Source of the DNA: JAACFF01 sp963807975
GTDB taxonomy: Bacteria; Chloroflexota; Anaerolineae; Promineifilales; Promineifilaceae
Direction: 5' to 3'
NCBI GenBank assembly: GCA_963807975.1
Contig: CAWEDV010000005.1
Coordinates: 186,001 to 250,000, forward strand
Length of the DNA: 64,000 bases
Below the pieces are notes generated by a model. That model made no database searches. It saw only the letters and a list, made by a program, of their open reading frames with translations, and was not told the origin of the DNA. Every line of letters begins with the position of its first letter. Position 1 is the stretch's first letter. This document shows, one piece after another, positions 42,712-51,213 of this stretch. The position numbers were made by a program, and so were the translations under genes.

Positions 42712-43923
42712 ATGAATAAAGAAGCCTACATTTTTGAAGCTCTGCGTACGCCTCGTGGACGAGGAAAGATAACGGGCTCCCTTTACGAGGTAGCCCCCGT
42801 GGAACTCCTGGCTACACTTTTTAGGGAACTGCAGGGACGGCACGACTTGGACACCTCACTGGTCGACGATGTTGTTCTAGGCTGTGTTACCCCGCTTGGC
42901 GATCAAGGCGCCGACATCGCGCGCACGGCCGTTCTTTACTCCAATTGGGACGTCGACCTACCAGGTATGCAGATCAACCGCTTTTGTGCCTCAGGTCTGG
43001 AAACCGTAAACCTCGCCGCCATGAAGGTGCGCTCTGGCTGGGAAGAACTCGTCGTTGCCGGTGGCGTGGAATCAATGTCCCGCGTCCCCATGGGCACCGA
43101 CGGTGGAGCGATGATGCTCGATCCCAAAGTCAGCAGCAAGATCAACTTCGTTCCCCAAGGCATAGGCGCTGACCTCATCGCCACAATCGAAGGTTTTACC
43201 CGTGCCGATATCGACCAATTCGCCGTGCGGTCGCAACAGCGCGCCGCCCATGCCATTACCAATGGCTATTTCAACGCCTCCATCGTCCCCATTCACGATC
43301 AGAATGGACTGCCCATCCTTGCCCAAGATGAACATATCCGGCCTGGAACGACCTTGGAGACCTTGGCATCGCTAAAGCCCGCCTTCGCCAAAATAGGCGA
43401 GATGGGATTTGACGCTGCTGCCCTGCAAGAATATCCTGAGGTCGAATACATCGATCATGTCCACACCGCTGGGAACTCCTCTGGAATTGTCGACGGTGCC
43501 GCCCTAGTTCTGATTGGTTCGATGGCCAAGGGGGAAGCCCTGGGTCTCAAGCCCCGAGCACGCATCGTTTCTGCGGGCCTCGTCGGCACCGAACCAACGA
43601 TCATGCTTGTTGGACCGGGACCAGCATCCAAAAAAGCGCTCAAACTTGCCGGCATGAATGTATCCGATATTGATCTATTTGAGGTAAACGAGGCCTTCGC
43701 CTCCGTTGTTCTTCGTTTTATGCGCGATTTAGGTATTGAGGAGAGTGAAAACTTGAACGTCAACGGTGGCGCAATCGCCTTGGGCCACCCGCTTGGGGCC
43801 ACAGGAGCGATGCTTCTGGGAACAGTTCTCGACGAACTAGAACGTGCAGACCTGGAAACAGCCCTTATTACCCTCTGTGTCGGCGGTGGCATGGGCATCG
43901 CTACCATTATCGAACGGGTGTAA
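42712..43923 (+). CDS. acetyl-CoA C-acyltransferase (thiolase)
   Basis: A 403-aa thiolase. The acyl-enzyme cysteine is in NRFCASGLETV (C92), the basic His in GGAIALGHPLGATGAM and the second Cys in TLCVGGGMG. It cleaves 3-ketoacyl-CoA with CoA, or in reverse condenses acetyl-CoA. ATG 42712 with GAGGA about 8 bases ahead is preferred to an upstream TTG at 42706. The beta-oxidation dehydrogenase gene starts two bases after its stop, so both form an operon. Two-gene order with FadB/J is typical of bacterial beta-oxidation. The 205-base gap upstream shows no gene. Confidence 0.94.
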   Translation: MNKEAYIFEALRTPRGRGKITGSLYEVAPVELLATLFRELQGRHDLDTSLVDDVVLGCVTPLGDQGADIARTAVLYSNWDVDLPGMQINRFCASGLETVNLAAMKVRSGWEELVVAGGVESMSRVPMGTDGGAMMLDPKVSSKINFVPQGIGADLIATIEGFTRADIDQFAVRSQQRAAHAITNGYFNASIVPIHDQNGLPILAQDEHIRPGTTLETLASLKPAFAKIGEMGFDAAALQEYPEVEYIDHVHTAGNSSGIVDGAALVLIGSMAKGEALGLKPRARIVSAGLVGTEPTIMLVGPGPASKKALKLAGMNVSDIDLFEVNEAFASVVLRFMRDLGIEESENLNVNGGAIALGHPLGATGAMLLGTVLDELERADLETALITLCVGGGMGIATIIERV

Positions 43924-43925
43924 CC

Positions 43926-46055
43926 ATGACCATATTATACGAAAAAGATAACCAGGATATCGTTTGCCTAACCATGAACATGGCTGGGCATGCGGCCAAT
44001 GTAATCAACAACCAGTTTGAAACTGATCTGCGGCACGTCCTTGAAAAGCTTCAGTCGGAAAAGTTATTGAACGGCGTCATACTCACCTCGGCCAAGAAAT
44101 CCTTTATGGTCGGTCGCGATTTAGACTGGATAGTCCATTTGGAAGATGCCGCCGCTGCCTTTAACAGCGCTGAATCTCTGAAAGATAGCTTTCGCCAGTT
44201 GGAGATGCTTGGTAAGCCGGTCGTCGCCGCCATCAATGGCACAGCTCTTGGTGGAGGTTTGGAAATAGCCCTTGCTTGCCATCGCAGAATTGTCATCGAC
44301 GATCCGCGCCATAAACTGGGATTGCCGGAAGTCACTCTGGGTCTCCTTCCAGGAGGTGGAGGCATCATCCGTCTGACCAGAATTATGGGCCTGCAAAAAG
44401 CGTTTCCTTACTTACTCGAGGGCAAACAAATAACCCCTCAAGCGGCGATCGAGGCTGGAATTATCGATGAATTAGCAGCAGACGAAGCCGATCTCATGAG
44501 CCGTGCCCGTGCCTGGATCCTGGCCAACCCAGCGGCCATTCAACCATGGGACATGCCCCGCTATCGCATGCCAGGTGGCTCGTCCGCTGATCCACGAGTT
44601 GCTCAAATGCTAGCCATCGCCCCAGCAATGTTGAAGAAAAAGACCTACGGCAATTTCCCTGCTCCAGAAGCCATCATGAACGCTGCCGTTGAAGGTGCTA
44701 ACGTCGATTTTGCTACAGCCAGTCGCATCGAATCTCGCTATTTTACACAGGTTGCCACCAGCAAAGTGGCCAAAAACATGATCACCGCCTTTTGGTTCCA
44801 ACTAAATGAGATTAAGGCCGGCGCAAGTCGCCCTGCGCAGATCCCTGCCGCGGCTACAAAACGTGTTGGCGTGCTCGGTGCAGGGATGATGGGGCATGGC
44901 ATTGCTTATGTCGCGGCCACCGCCGGTATGGACGTAATTCTGAAGGACATATCTTTTTCCAAAGCCGCAGCCGGCAAAGCTTCCGCAGCCGCAATCTTGG
45001 ATGAGCGCGTCAGACATGGGCGTTTGTCCGAGTCACAACAACAAAGAACGCTTAACCACATCCTCCCTACGTCCGATCCTGCCCATCTACAGGGCTGCGA
45101 CCTCGTGATTGAAGCGGTATTTGAAGATCGTCCTCTGAAAGAACAAGTCCTTTCCGAAACAGAAGCGCAGCTAGATGAATCGGCCGTTCTGGCCTCCAAC
45201 ACCTCCACCCTGCCCATCACCAGCTTGGCCCAGGTCGTTTCACGCCCGGCTAACTTCATTGGCCTGCACTTCATCTCTCCTGTGCACAAGATGAAGCTCG
45301 TAGAAATCATTCGCGGACCGCAAACTTCGGATGAGGCTTTAGCCAAAGCTTTCGACTTCGTACAAAGAATTGGCAAATTGCCCATTCTCGTCAACGACAG
45401 CCGTGGATTCTATACTTCCCGCGTCTTTTCCACATACCTCAAGGAAGGGCTCTCCCTCCTTCAGGAAGGCCAGCTCCCACGAGCCATAGAATCTGCTGGG
45501 CTGAAAGCCGGCATGCCTGTTGGTCCTTTGGCCTTAGCCGACGAGGTTAGTTTTAGCTTAATGTGCCAAATTAACGATCAAACCCGGCGCGATCTCACCG
45601 CTGAAGGTAAGACCACAGAACACCATCCCGCCGATGAAATCCTTACCCTCATGACGGCAACACATAACCGTCTGGGGAAAGCTCATGGAGCGGGCTTCTA
45701 CGATTATCCTGCTGATGGTATCAAACACCTCTGGCCTGAGCTAACCAAATTGTTTCCGGCTAAAAACGGGAGGCTCTCCCAACATGAGATGATTGAAAGA
45801 CTGCTCTTTATTCAAGCTCTGGAAACCGCTCGCTGTTCCGAAGAAGGTGTGCTACATTCCGTCGCAGATGCCAACATCGGCAGCATATTTGGCTGGGGTT
45901 TTGCCCCTTTTAAGGGCGGTACCCTTCAATACATCAATGATTACGGCCCTGCCCCATTTGTGGCACGCTGCCATCAACTCTCCGTACAATACGGTACTCG
46001 TTTTCAACCACCGGCCCTGCTGGAAGAAATGGCTCAGTCAGGTGAAACATTTTGA
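43926..46055 (+). CDS. bifunctional enoyl-CoA hydratase / 3-hydroxyacyl-CoA dehydrogenase (FadB/FadJ-like)
   Basis: A 709-aa two-domain enzyme. The N-terminal crotonase domain (1-190) shows VAAINGTALGGGLEIALACH and LGLPEVTLGLLPGGGG, with the two catalytic glutamates at conserved places. The NAD-binding dehydrogenase domain starts RVGVLGAGMMGHGIAYVAATAG (~315), followed by FIGLHFISPVHKMKLVEII and the C-terminal duplicated helical domains. It hydrates enoyl-CoA, then oxidises the 3-hydroxyacyl-CoA to the thiolase substrate. The thiolase lies two bases upstream. No acyl-CoA dehydrogenase or ligase is near, so chain length is unknown. Its end overlaps the MBL gene by four bases. Confidence 0.94.
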   Translation: MTILYEKDNQDIVCLTMNMAGHAANVINNQFETDLRHVLEKLQSEKLLNGVILTSAKKSFMVGRDLDWIVHLEDAAAAFNSAESLKDSFRQLEMLGKPVVAAINGTALGGGLEIALACHRRIVIDDPRHKLGLPEVTLGLLPGGGGIIRLTRIMGLQKAFPYLLEGKQITPQAAIEAGIIDELAADEADLMSRARAWILANPAAIQPWDMPRYRMPGGSSADPRVAQMLAIAPAMLKKKTYGNFPAPEAIMNAAVEGANVDFATASRIESRYFTQVATSKVAKNMITAFWFQLNEIKAGASRPAQIPAAATKRVGVLGAGMMGHGIAYVAATAGMDVILKDISFSKAAAGKASAAAILDERVRHGRLSESQQQRTLNHILPTSDPAHLQGCDLVIEAVFEDRPLKEQVLSETEAQLDESAVLASNTSTLPITSLAQVVSRPANFIGLHFISPVHKMKLVEIIRGPQTSDEALAKAFDFVQRIGKLPILVNDSRGFYTSRVFSTYLKEGLSLLQEGQLPRAIESAGLKAGMPVGPLALADEVSFSLMCQINDQTRRDLTAEGKTTEHHPADEILTLMTATHNRLGKAHGAGFYDYPADGIKHLWPELTKLFPAKNGRLSQHEMIERLLFIQALETARCSEEGVLHSVADANIGSIFGWGFAPFKGGTLQYINDYGPAPFVARCHQLSVQYGTRFQPPALLEEMAQSGETF

Positions 46056-46678
46056 AGATCTATCAACTACCTCTCGGACCTCTACAGACAAACTGCTATC
46101 TACTCGGCTGTGAAGTTACAAAAAAAGCGGCCGTTATCGACCCCTCTTGGAACGGAAAACTTATCGCTGATAAGGTCCAAGCAGAAGGGTGGACCATCAC
46201 CCACATCTTGCTTACCCACAGTCATTTTGATCACGTGGGCGGGCTTGCTGAACTAAAAGAGTTATCACAGGCTCCAATCTATATGCACCCCGACGCCATC
46301 CCGCTCCTGGAACATGCCCAGATGGCTGCCCAAATGTGGCAGCTAGAAATCCCGGAGCCACCTCCTGCCGATATCATGCTCACAGGCAGCGACCAGCTTC
46401 AAGTCGGCGATCTTGATCTTCAAGTCCTCTTCACACCAGGTCATGCCCCAGGCCACGTTTGCTTTTACTTGGCTGACCACGATGTTCTGTTCGATGGAGA
46501 CGTACTCTTTAAACAAAGCATCGGCCGCACTGACCTGCCCGGTGGCGACCATGATCTGTTGCTTCAGAGCATAAAACAAGAGCTCTTGATTCTGCCCGAC
46601 GAAACCGCTGTCCTGTCCGGCCATGGCCCTGTGACCAGCATTGGCAAGGAGAAAGCGTGGAATCCGTTTCTATATTAA
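46052..46678 (+). CDS. metallo-beta-lactamase-fold hydrolase (glyoxalase II-like)
   Basis: A 208-aa MBL-fold hydrolase. The start codon is TTG, overlapping the beta-oxidation enzyme's TGA (TTTTGA). It yields MKIYQLPLGPLQTNCYLLG, which matches the family's normal N-terminus and therefore supports TTG. The metal site THSHFDHVGGL is complete, and DHDVLFDGDVLFKQSIGRTDLPGG and LSGHGP provide the remaining ligands. Relatives hydrolyse thioesters such as S-lactoylglutathione. In this operon an acyl-thioester role is plausible. Convergent with the LysM gene 16 bases away. Confidence 0.9.
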   Translation: MKIYQLPLGPLQTNCYLLGCEVTKKAAVIDPSWNGKLIADKVQAEGWTITHILLTHSHFDHVGGLAELKELSQAPIYMHPDAIPLLEHAQMAAQMWQLEIPEPPPADIMLTGSDQLQVGDLDLQVLFTPGHAPGHVCFYLADHDVLFDGDVLFKQSIGRTDLPGGDHDLLLQSIKQELLILPDETAVLSGHGPVTSIGKEKAWNPFLY

Positions 46679-46694
46679 GAGTTCTCGCTTTGAA

Positions 46695-48020
46695 TCAGGG
46701 CAGCGGGGTTTCTGTGGGTGTTGGGGTCAGCGTGGGGGTTGCTGTCGGAACAGCCCCCAGCCAGGTGAAGAAAGCATCATCGCTGCTTCGACCGCCATAA
46801 TCATAGAAAAATCCGCCGTCCGTTCTTTCGCCCGTTACCTGCACAATACCCACCCGCCAGCGCATATTATGCAGTTCTGGAATAGCCGGTCGCCACGATT
46901 CCGGCACACGAAACGCATTGTCCCGCGTAAAGGCTCGTTTCGGAACGCTATCTAGCAGATCCATATTCGTCAGCTCGATCATATACCACTCAGCATCCTC
47001 CAAATCCTTGACCGCCACCCATTGCAAAGTGATCACATCATCAAGCTGTTCAATAACCGTTCCTCTTACCGGATAAAGAAGTTCAGGTCCCGCTGGAAAT
47101 GATGTGGCCGTAATTGTTGGCGAAGGTCCCGGCGTCGGTGGCAAGGTATCACTGTAAACAATCTTTGGCATGCACAATGTGTCGCCCGGATGCAGCATCT
47201 GAATCGACGCATCCGTTAGACGATTGACCGCCACAATAGCTTCCACCGGCACTCCTCTCTGAGCTGAAAGCCCGTAGGTTGAATCACCTTCTTGAATAAC
47301 CACTATTTCGCAGTCAGTTACGTCCGCGATCAGGGTCTCACCTTTAACTTCCAACATAAGAGATTCCAAAGGAGGTGTAGCTGTAGGCCATGGAATCAAT
47401 AGGTCCTGCCCTACCTGTATTTGGGTCGTTATTGGAATACCATTGCCATCAGCAATGCTCTCAGCAGCAATTCGATAGAACAAAGACAGGCCAAAAAGCG
47501 TCTCTCCGCTGGCCACGTTGTGATACCGGGGTGGACGAGGCGTATTCGTTGGAACTGGCGTAAACGTCATGGTAGCTGTTTCTGTAGGGGGGCTGGTCTC
47601 GCTAGGCAAAGGCGTCCAAGTTGGGGTGTATGTACCGGTGGGCGGGATAGAAGTCATGGTCGGTACCATGGCCAAAGTAATATTGGAATCTTGTGTATGC
47701 AGAAGAAATATACTAGCCACTAAAGTAAGCAGTACAATAATCACTGTCAACCATAATAACGAGCGCGACTTATCTTCACGCATGACCGATTCAAAAATCG
47801 CCGCTGGCTCACCAAAAGGTGCGACCTGCTCCCGCGAATCAGCCAGCTGCTGCTTTTCTTCCGCTGCCAGTCGTTCATCCTGCTCGCGCGGTTCAATAAT
47901 ATCAGCCCCGCACATTAGGCACTTATCAGCACCCCCTGCAACAACACTGTCACAGTTCGGACAGCGCGTTTCATCATTCTCGTTTTTTGGTTGGGGAGGT
48001 TTTGTTGGCTGCTCACTCAT
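46695..48020 (-). CDS. zinc-ribbon / transmembrane / LysM protein
   Basis: A 441-aa protein with unusual topology. An N-terminal zinc ribbon (RCPNCDSVV...KCLMCGADI, two CxxC pairs) lies inside the cell. One helix (LLWLTVIIVLLTLVASIFLL) crosses the membrane. A Thr/Pro-rich stalk follows, then two LysM modules starting YHNVASGETLFG and EIVVIQEGDSTYG, a Pro-rich linker, an Ig-like beta domain (TLQWVAVKDLEDAEWYMIEL) and a Pro/Thr tail. ATG 48020 is chosen because it precedes the compact zinc ribbon; earlier ATGs (48083, 48050) are weak. The LysM part should bind wall glycan while the ribbon faces the cytoplasm, so it could signal wall state inwards, which is a guess. Confidence 0.75.
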   Translation of the reverse strand: MSEQPTKPPQPKNENDETRCPNCDSVVAGGADKCLMCGADIIEPREQDERLAAEEKQQLADSREQVAPFGEPAAIFESVMREDKSRSLLWLTVIIVLLTLVASIFLLHTQDSNITLAMVPTMTSIPPTGTYTPTWTPLPSETSPPTETATMTFTPVPTNTPRPPRYHNVASGETLFGLSLFYRIAAESIADGNGIPITTQIQVGQDLLIPWPTATPPLESLMLEVKGETLIADVTDCEIVVIQEGDSTYGLSAQRGVPVEAIVAVNRLTDASIQMLHPGDTLCMPKIVYSDTLPPTPGPSPTITATSFPAGPELLYPVRGTVIEQLDDVITLQWVAVKDLEDAEWYMIELTNMDLLDSVPKRAFTRDNAFRVPESWRPAIPELHNMRWRVGIVQVTGERTDGGFFYDYGGRSSDDAFFTWLGAVPTATPTLTPTPTETPLP

Positions 48021-48110
48021 AGGTACTCGGCTACCCTCAAAGCGGCGCATTATACCAGAGTTGATTTGCCCCACAAAGATCACTCATCACCAACACAGAA
48101 GGCTCTTTTC

Positions 48111-48119
48111 TGATACAAT
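48111..48119 (+). promoter_or_regulatory. candidate extended -10 before the fused Mo-hydroxylase
   Basis: TGATACAAT is an extended -10 element, 82 bases before the ATG. No -35 hexamer is clear. Confidence 0.35.
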
Positions 48120-48200
48120 ACTGTCCAAAGTCAAAAGCGTCGTTTCACTTACGGTGCCCGGAAACTTATCAACCCATGAACCCACAGACTGGAGTCTTAA

Positions 48201-51167
48201 ATGGAAATTCCACTTAACATCAACGACCGTTCTGAAACCATCTATGCCCTTCCTACGGACAATTTGCGCGACGCGTTGCGCAGTGCTGGTTATTATAGCG
48301 TTCGCTATGGCAGTGATGATGGCGCAACTGGTGCATCAGCCATATTGCTCGATGGCAAGCTTGTCAGCAGTACAACCCTGATCGTTGGGCAGGCTGTTGG
48401 ACATACCATCGAAACAGTTGAAGGTTTAATCCATCAAGTGGGCGAACTCCACTTCATTCAAAAAGCGTTCATCGAGACTGGCGCCATACAGTCTGGCTAC
48501 GCCACTCCGGCGATGATTCTGGCCACCAAAGCCTTATTGGCTCACAATCTTAATCCCACTGAAGACGATGTGCGCGACACGCTTTCCGGCATCCTATGTC
48601 GGGAGACCGGCTACGTAAAACCGGTAGAAGCCGTCCTACGCGCCGCGCGCTATGCTCGGGGAGAAGATGTCGAGCCCTATGAAGGTCCAGACATGATCGA
48701 TGCCAGCTATCTCGTAGAAATGCCGCCGACTAGTGAAGGCAGCGACTCAGACTTGGCCGGGCCTGAAGGTGCCGCTGGTTCTCCCCACCTTTCCATACAA
48801 ACCAAGCCACATACAGACATTATTTTGCAGAGCCAGGTTCCCGAAACTGTAGTCGTAGGTAAGCCTGAGACCAAGGTCGATGCCATCAAATTGGCCAAGG
48901 GCAATCCCGCTTTTGTTGATGACATAGAGCTACGCGGCATGCTCCATGCCAAACTTCTCACCAGTCCCCACGCTCACGCTCGTATTATCGATATTGATGA
49001 CAGCCAGGCTCTTGCCTTACCCGGAGTTCGCGCTGTCGTCCATTACAAGAACGTTGAACGCGTCAAATATGCTTCTGGCGGTCAAAGCTATCCCAACCCA
49101 CCTCCCTTAGATCAGGTTAGCTTTGACAACAAAGTCCGTTATGTCGGAGATCGTGTCGCCGCTGTCGCCGCTGATACGCTCGAAATCGCGGAGGAAGCCT
49201 TAAAACTGATCAATGTTAAATATGAGCTGCTTCCCGCCGTTTTCGATGAGAACGAAGCCATTAAGCCGGGCGCACCAATCATCCACGACGAATCAGATAC
49301 GGAAGATATCCACGACGCCGCCAGCAATATCGTGCACCATATTACGGCCGAAGTAGGTGATGTTGAGCAAGGATTTGCTGAGTCAGATTATGTTTTTGAG
49401 CGCAATTACTACGTCCATCAGGTTCACGCCGCCCCCATTGAACCTCATATCGCCATAAGTTGGTGGGACAGTGACGAACGGATGGTTATCCGTTCCTCCA
49501 CCCAGGTCCCATTCCACGTCCGGCGCATGATTGCCCCCTTATTGGGCATCCCCGCCGGCCGAATCAGGGTCATCAAACCCCGCATCGGTGGCGGCTTTGG
49601 CGTAAAGCAGGAAATGTTGATCGAAGACATCGTAGGTCATTTAACCAAGGCCACCGGTCGACCGGTGCGCCTCGAGCTAACGCGGTCCGAGGAGTTTCGC
49701 AGCGCACGGACTCGCCATCCACAAACAATAATTTGGAAAACAGGCGTGATGGCTGACGGCACTCTCAACAGCCAGAAATTCACCGTGGTCGCCAATACCG
49801 GCGCTTATGGGACCCATGGCCTTACGGTACAAACTGTAACTGGACTACGCGGGCTGAGCAGTTATAACTGTCCTAATCGTGAATTTGACTGCAAGGTTGC
49901 CTATAGTAACCTTCCCGTACCTGGCGCCTACCGTGGCTATGGTGCCCCGCAGGCACTCTTTTCACTGGAAAATCATATGGATGAGATTGCCCATGAGATG
50001 GGAATCGATTCAATAGAATTTCGGCGCATGAATTGGGTACAGGCCGGAGATCCCATGCCTATTGCACCCCTCCTCGGCGAGGGAGAAAAGGAAACTGTCG
50101 TCGATGTGCCCATCATACAGTCCTGCGGGCTAAACGAGTGCTTCACCCAGGGTATGAAGGCCATAGACTGGCAACGCAAATACGATCCCGATTTTCATAA
50201 AGTTCCTGGAAAACCCCATTTACGCCGCGGGCTGGGTGCTGCGATGTGTATGCATGGCACCGCTATTCCTGGTCTGGATATGGGTGCTGCCAGCATTAAG
50301 ATCAACGATGATGGCTCCTTTAATCTCATGGTCGGGGCCACCGATTTAGGCACTGGTTCAGACACGGTTCTGGCCCAAATGGCGGCTGAAGTTCTTGGCG
50401 TACCCCTGGAAGACATCATCATCTATTCTAGCGATACAGATTTCACCCCCTTTGATACCGGTGCCTATGCCAGCAGCACGACCTATATTTCTGGCACGGC
50501 CGTCAAAAAAGCCGCTGAACAGATTGCGGATCAGATCCGCGAACGAGCCGCGCTTATGCTCGAGCTGCATGACTCAGCCGGTATTCAATTGCAGAATCGC
50601 CATGCCATCGCCCCCGACGGCCGTTCCGTCAACCTGGGTGATCTTGCTTTACACAGTCTGCACGAGGATCAGCAGCAGCAGTTGATGTCTTCAGCTTCGT
50701 TTGTCAGCATGGACTCTCCTCCACCTTTCGCCGGCCAATTCGCCGAAGTAGAGGTCGATCTGGAAACAGGACAGGTCAACGTACTCAAATTAGTCATGGC
50801 CGTTGATGCTGGAGTGCCTATCAATCCCATAACTGCCAGTGGGCAGGTTGAAGGCGGAATGGTCCAAGCTTTAGGCTATGGCCATTGTGAGGAGATGGCC
50901 TACGATGCCCAGGGTGCCTTGGTCAATGCCAAGTTTGGTCCATACCATATCTACCGTGCCGATGAAATGCCATGGTTGAAGGCTATCCTGGTCCAAACCA
51001 ATGAGCCAACGGGCCCGTTTGGTGCCAAGGCCATCGCCGAAATTCCCAAGGACGGCGTCGCTCCCGCACTGGCTAATGCCATTTTTGATGCAACGGGCGT
51101 ACGCGTGCGCAGCATACCGCTCACGCCTCAGCCCGTTCACGAGGCGCTGTCACAGGCAGCGAATTAG
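48201..51167 (+). CDS. molybdenum hydroxylase fused to an Fe-S domain that has lost its cysteines
   Basis: A 988-aa fusion. Residues 1-150 align with the two-domain 2Fe-2S subunit of xanthine dehydrogenases, but its cluster ligands are gone. GCxxGxCGxC is GSDDGATGAS (38-46), the fourth Cys is T58, QCGFCTP is QSGYATP, and GNLCRCTGY is GILCRETGY; only C133 of eight remains. Residues ~215-985 are a normal Moco subunit, with GGGFGVKQE, PGAYRGYGAPQ, GTGSDTVLAQ, DTGAYASSTTYISG and the catalytic Glu in AIAEIPKDG. GGAG lies ahead of the ATG. So the Moco part may still act, but normal electron flow through this domain is impossible. It may use a partner Fe-S subunit, for example the one at 36.1 kb, or serve structurally. 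No FAD subunit lies next to it. Confidence 0.88.
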   Translation: MEIPLNINDRSETIYALPTDNLRDALRSAGYYSVRYGSDDGATGASAILLDGKLVSSTTLIVGQAVGHTIETVEGLIHQVGELHFIQKAFIETGAIQSGYATPAMILATKALLAHNLNPTEDDVRDTLSGILCRETGYVKPVEAVLRAARYARGEDVEPYEGPDMIDASYLVEMPPTSEGSDSDLAGPEGAAGSPHLSIQTKPHTDIILQSQVPETVVVGKPETKVDAIKLAKGNPAFVDDIELRGMLHAKLLTSPHAHARIIDIDDSQALALPGVRAVVHYKNVERVKYASGGQSYPNPPPLDQVSFDNKVRYVGDRVAAVAADTLEIAEEALKLINVKYELLPAVFDENEAIKPGAPIIHDESDTEDIHDAASNIVHHITAEVGDVEQGFAESDYVFERNYYVHQVHAAPIEPHIAISWWDSDERMVIRSSTQVPFHVRRMIAPLLGIPAGRIRVIKPRIGGGFGVKQEMLIEDIVGHLTKATGRPVRLELTRSEEFRSARTRHPQTIIWKTGVMADGTLNSQKFTVVANTGAYGTHGLTVQTVTGLRGLSSYNCPNREFDCKVAYSNLPVPGAYRGYGAPQALFSLENHMDEIAHEMGIDSIEFRRMNWVQAGDPMPIAPLLGEGEKETVVDVPIIQSCGLNECFTQGMKAIDWQRKYDPDFHKVPGKPHLRRGLGAAMCMHGTAIPGLDMGAASIKINDDGSFNLMVGATDLGTGSDTVLAQMAAEVLGVPLEDIIIYSSDTDFTPFDTGAYASSTTYISGTAVKKAAEQIADQIRERAALMLELHDSAGIQLQNRHAIAPDGRSVNLGDLALHSLHEDQQQQLMSSASFVSMDSPPPFAGQFAEVEVDLETGQVNVLKLVMAVDAGVPINPITASGQVEGGMVQALGYGHCEEMAYDAQGALVNAKFGPYHIYRADEMPWLKAILVQTNEPTGPFGAKAIAEIPKDGVAPALANAIFDATGVRVRSIPLTPQPVHEALSQAAN

Positions 51168-51213
51168 CCACTCAATCTTCGTGCTGCTGGCCAGATCACG
51201 CTGCTGCTAAGCT

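Noticed and set aside
47569..48381. 270-codon open frame on the plus strand
   Set aside because: It is antisense to the LysM gene and runs into the start of the Mo-hydroxylase; composition is not protein-like.
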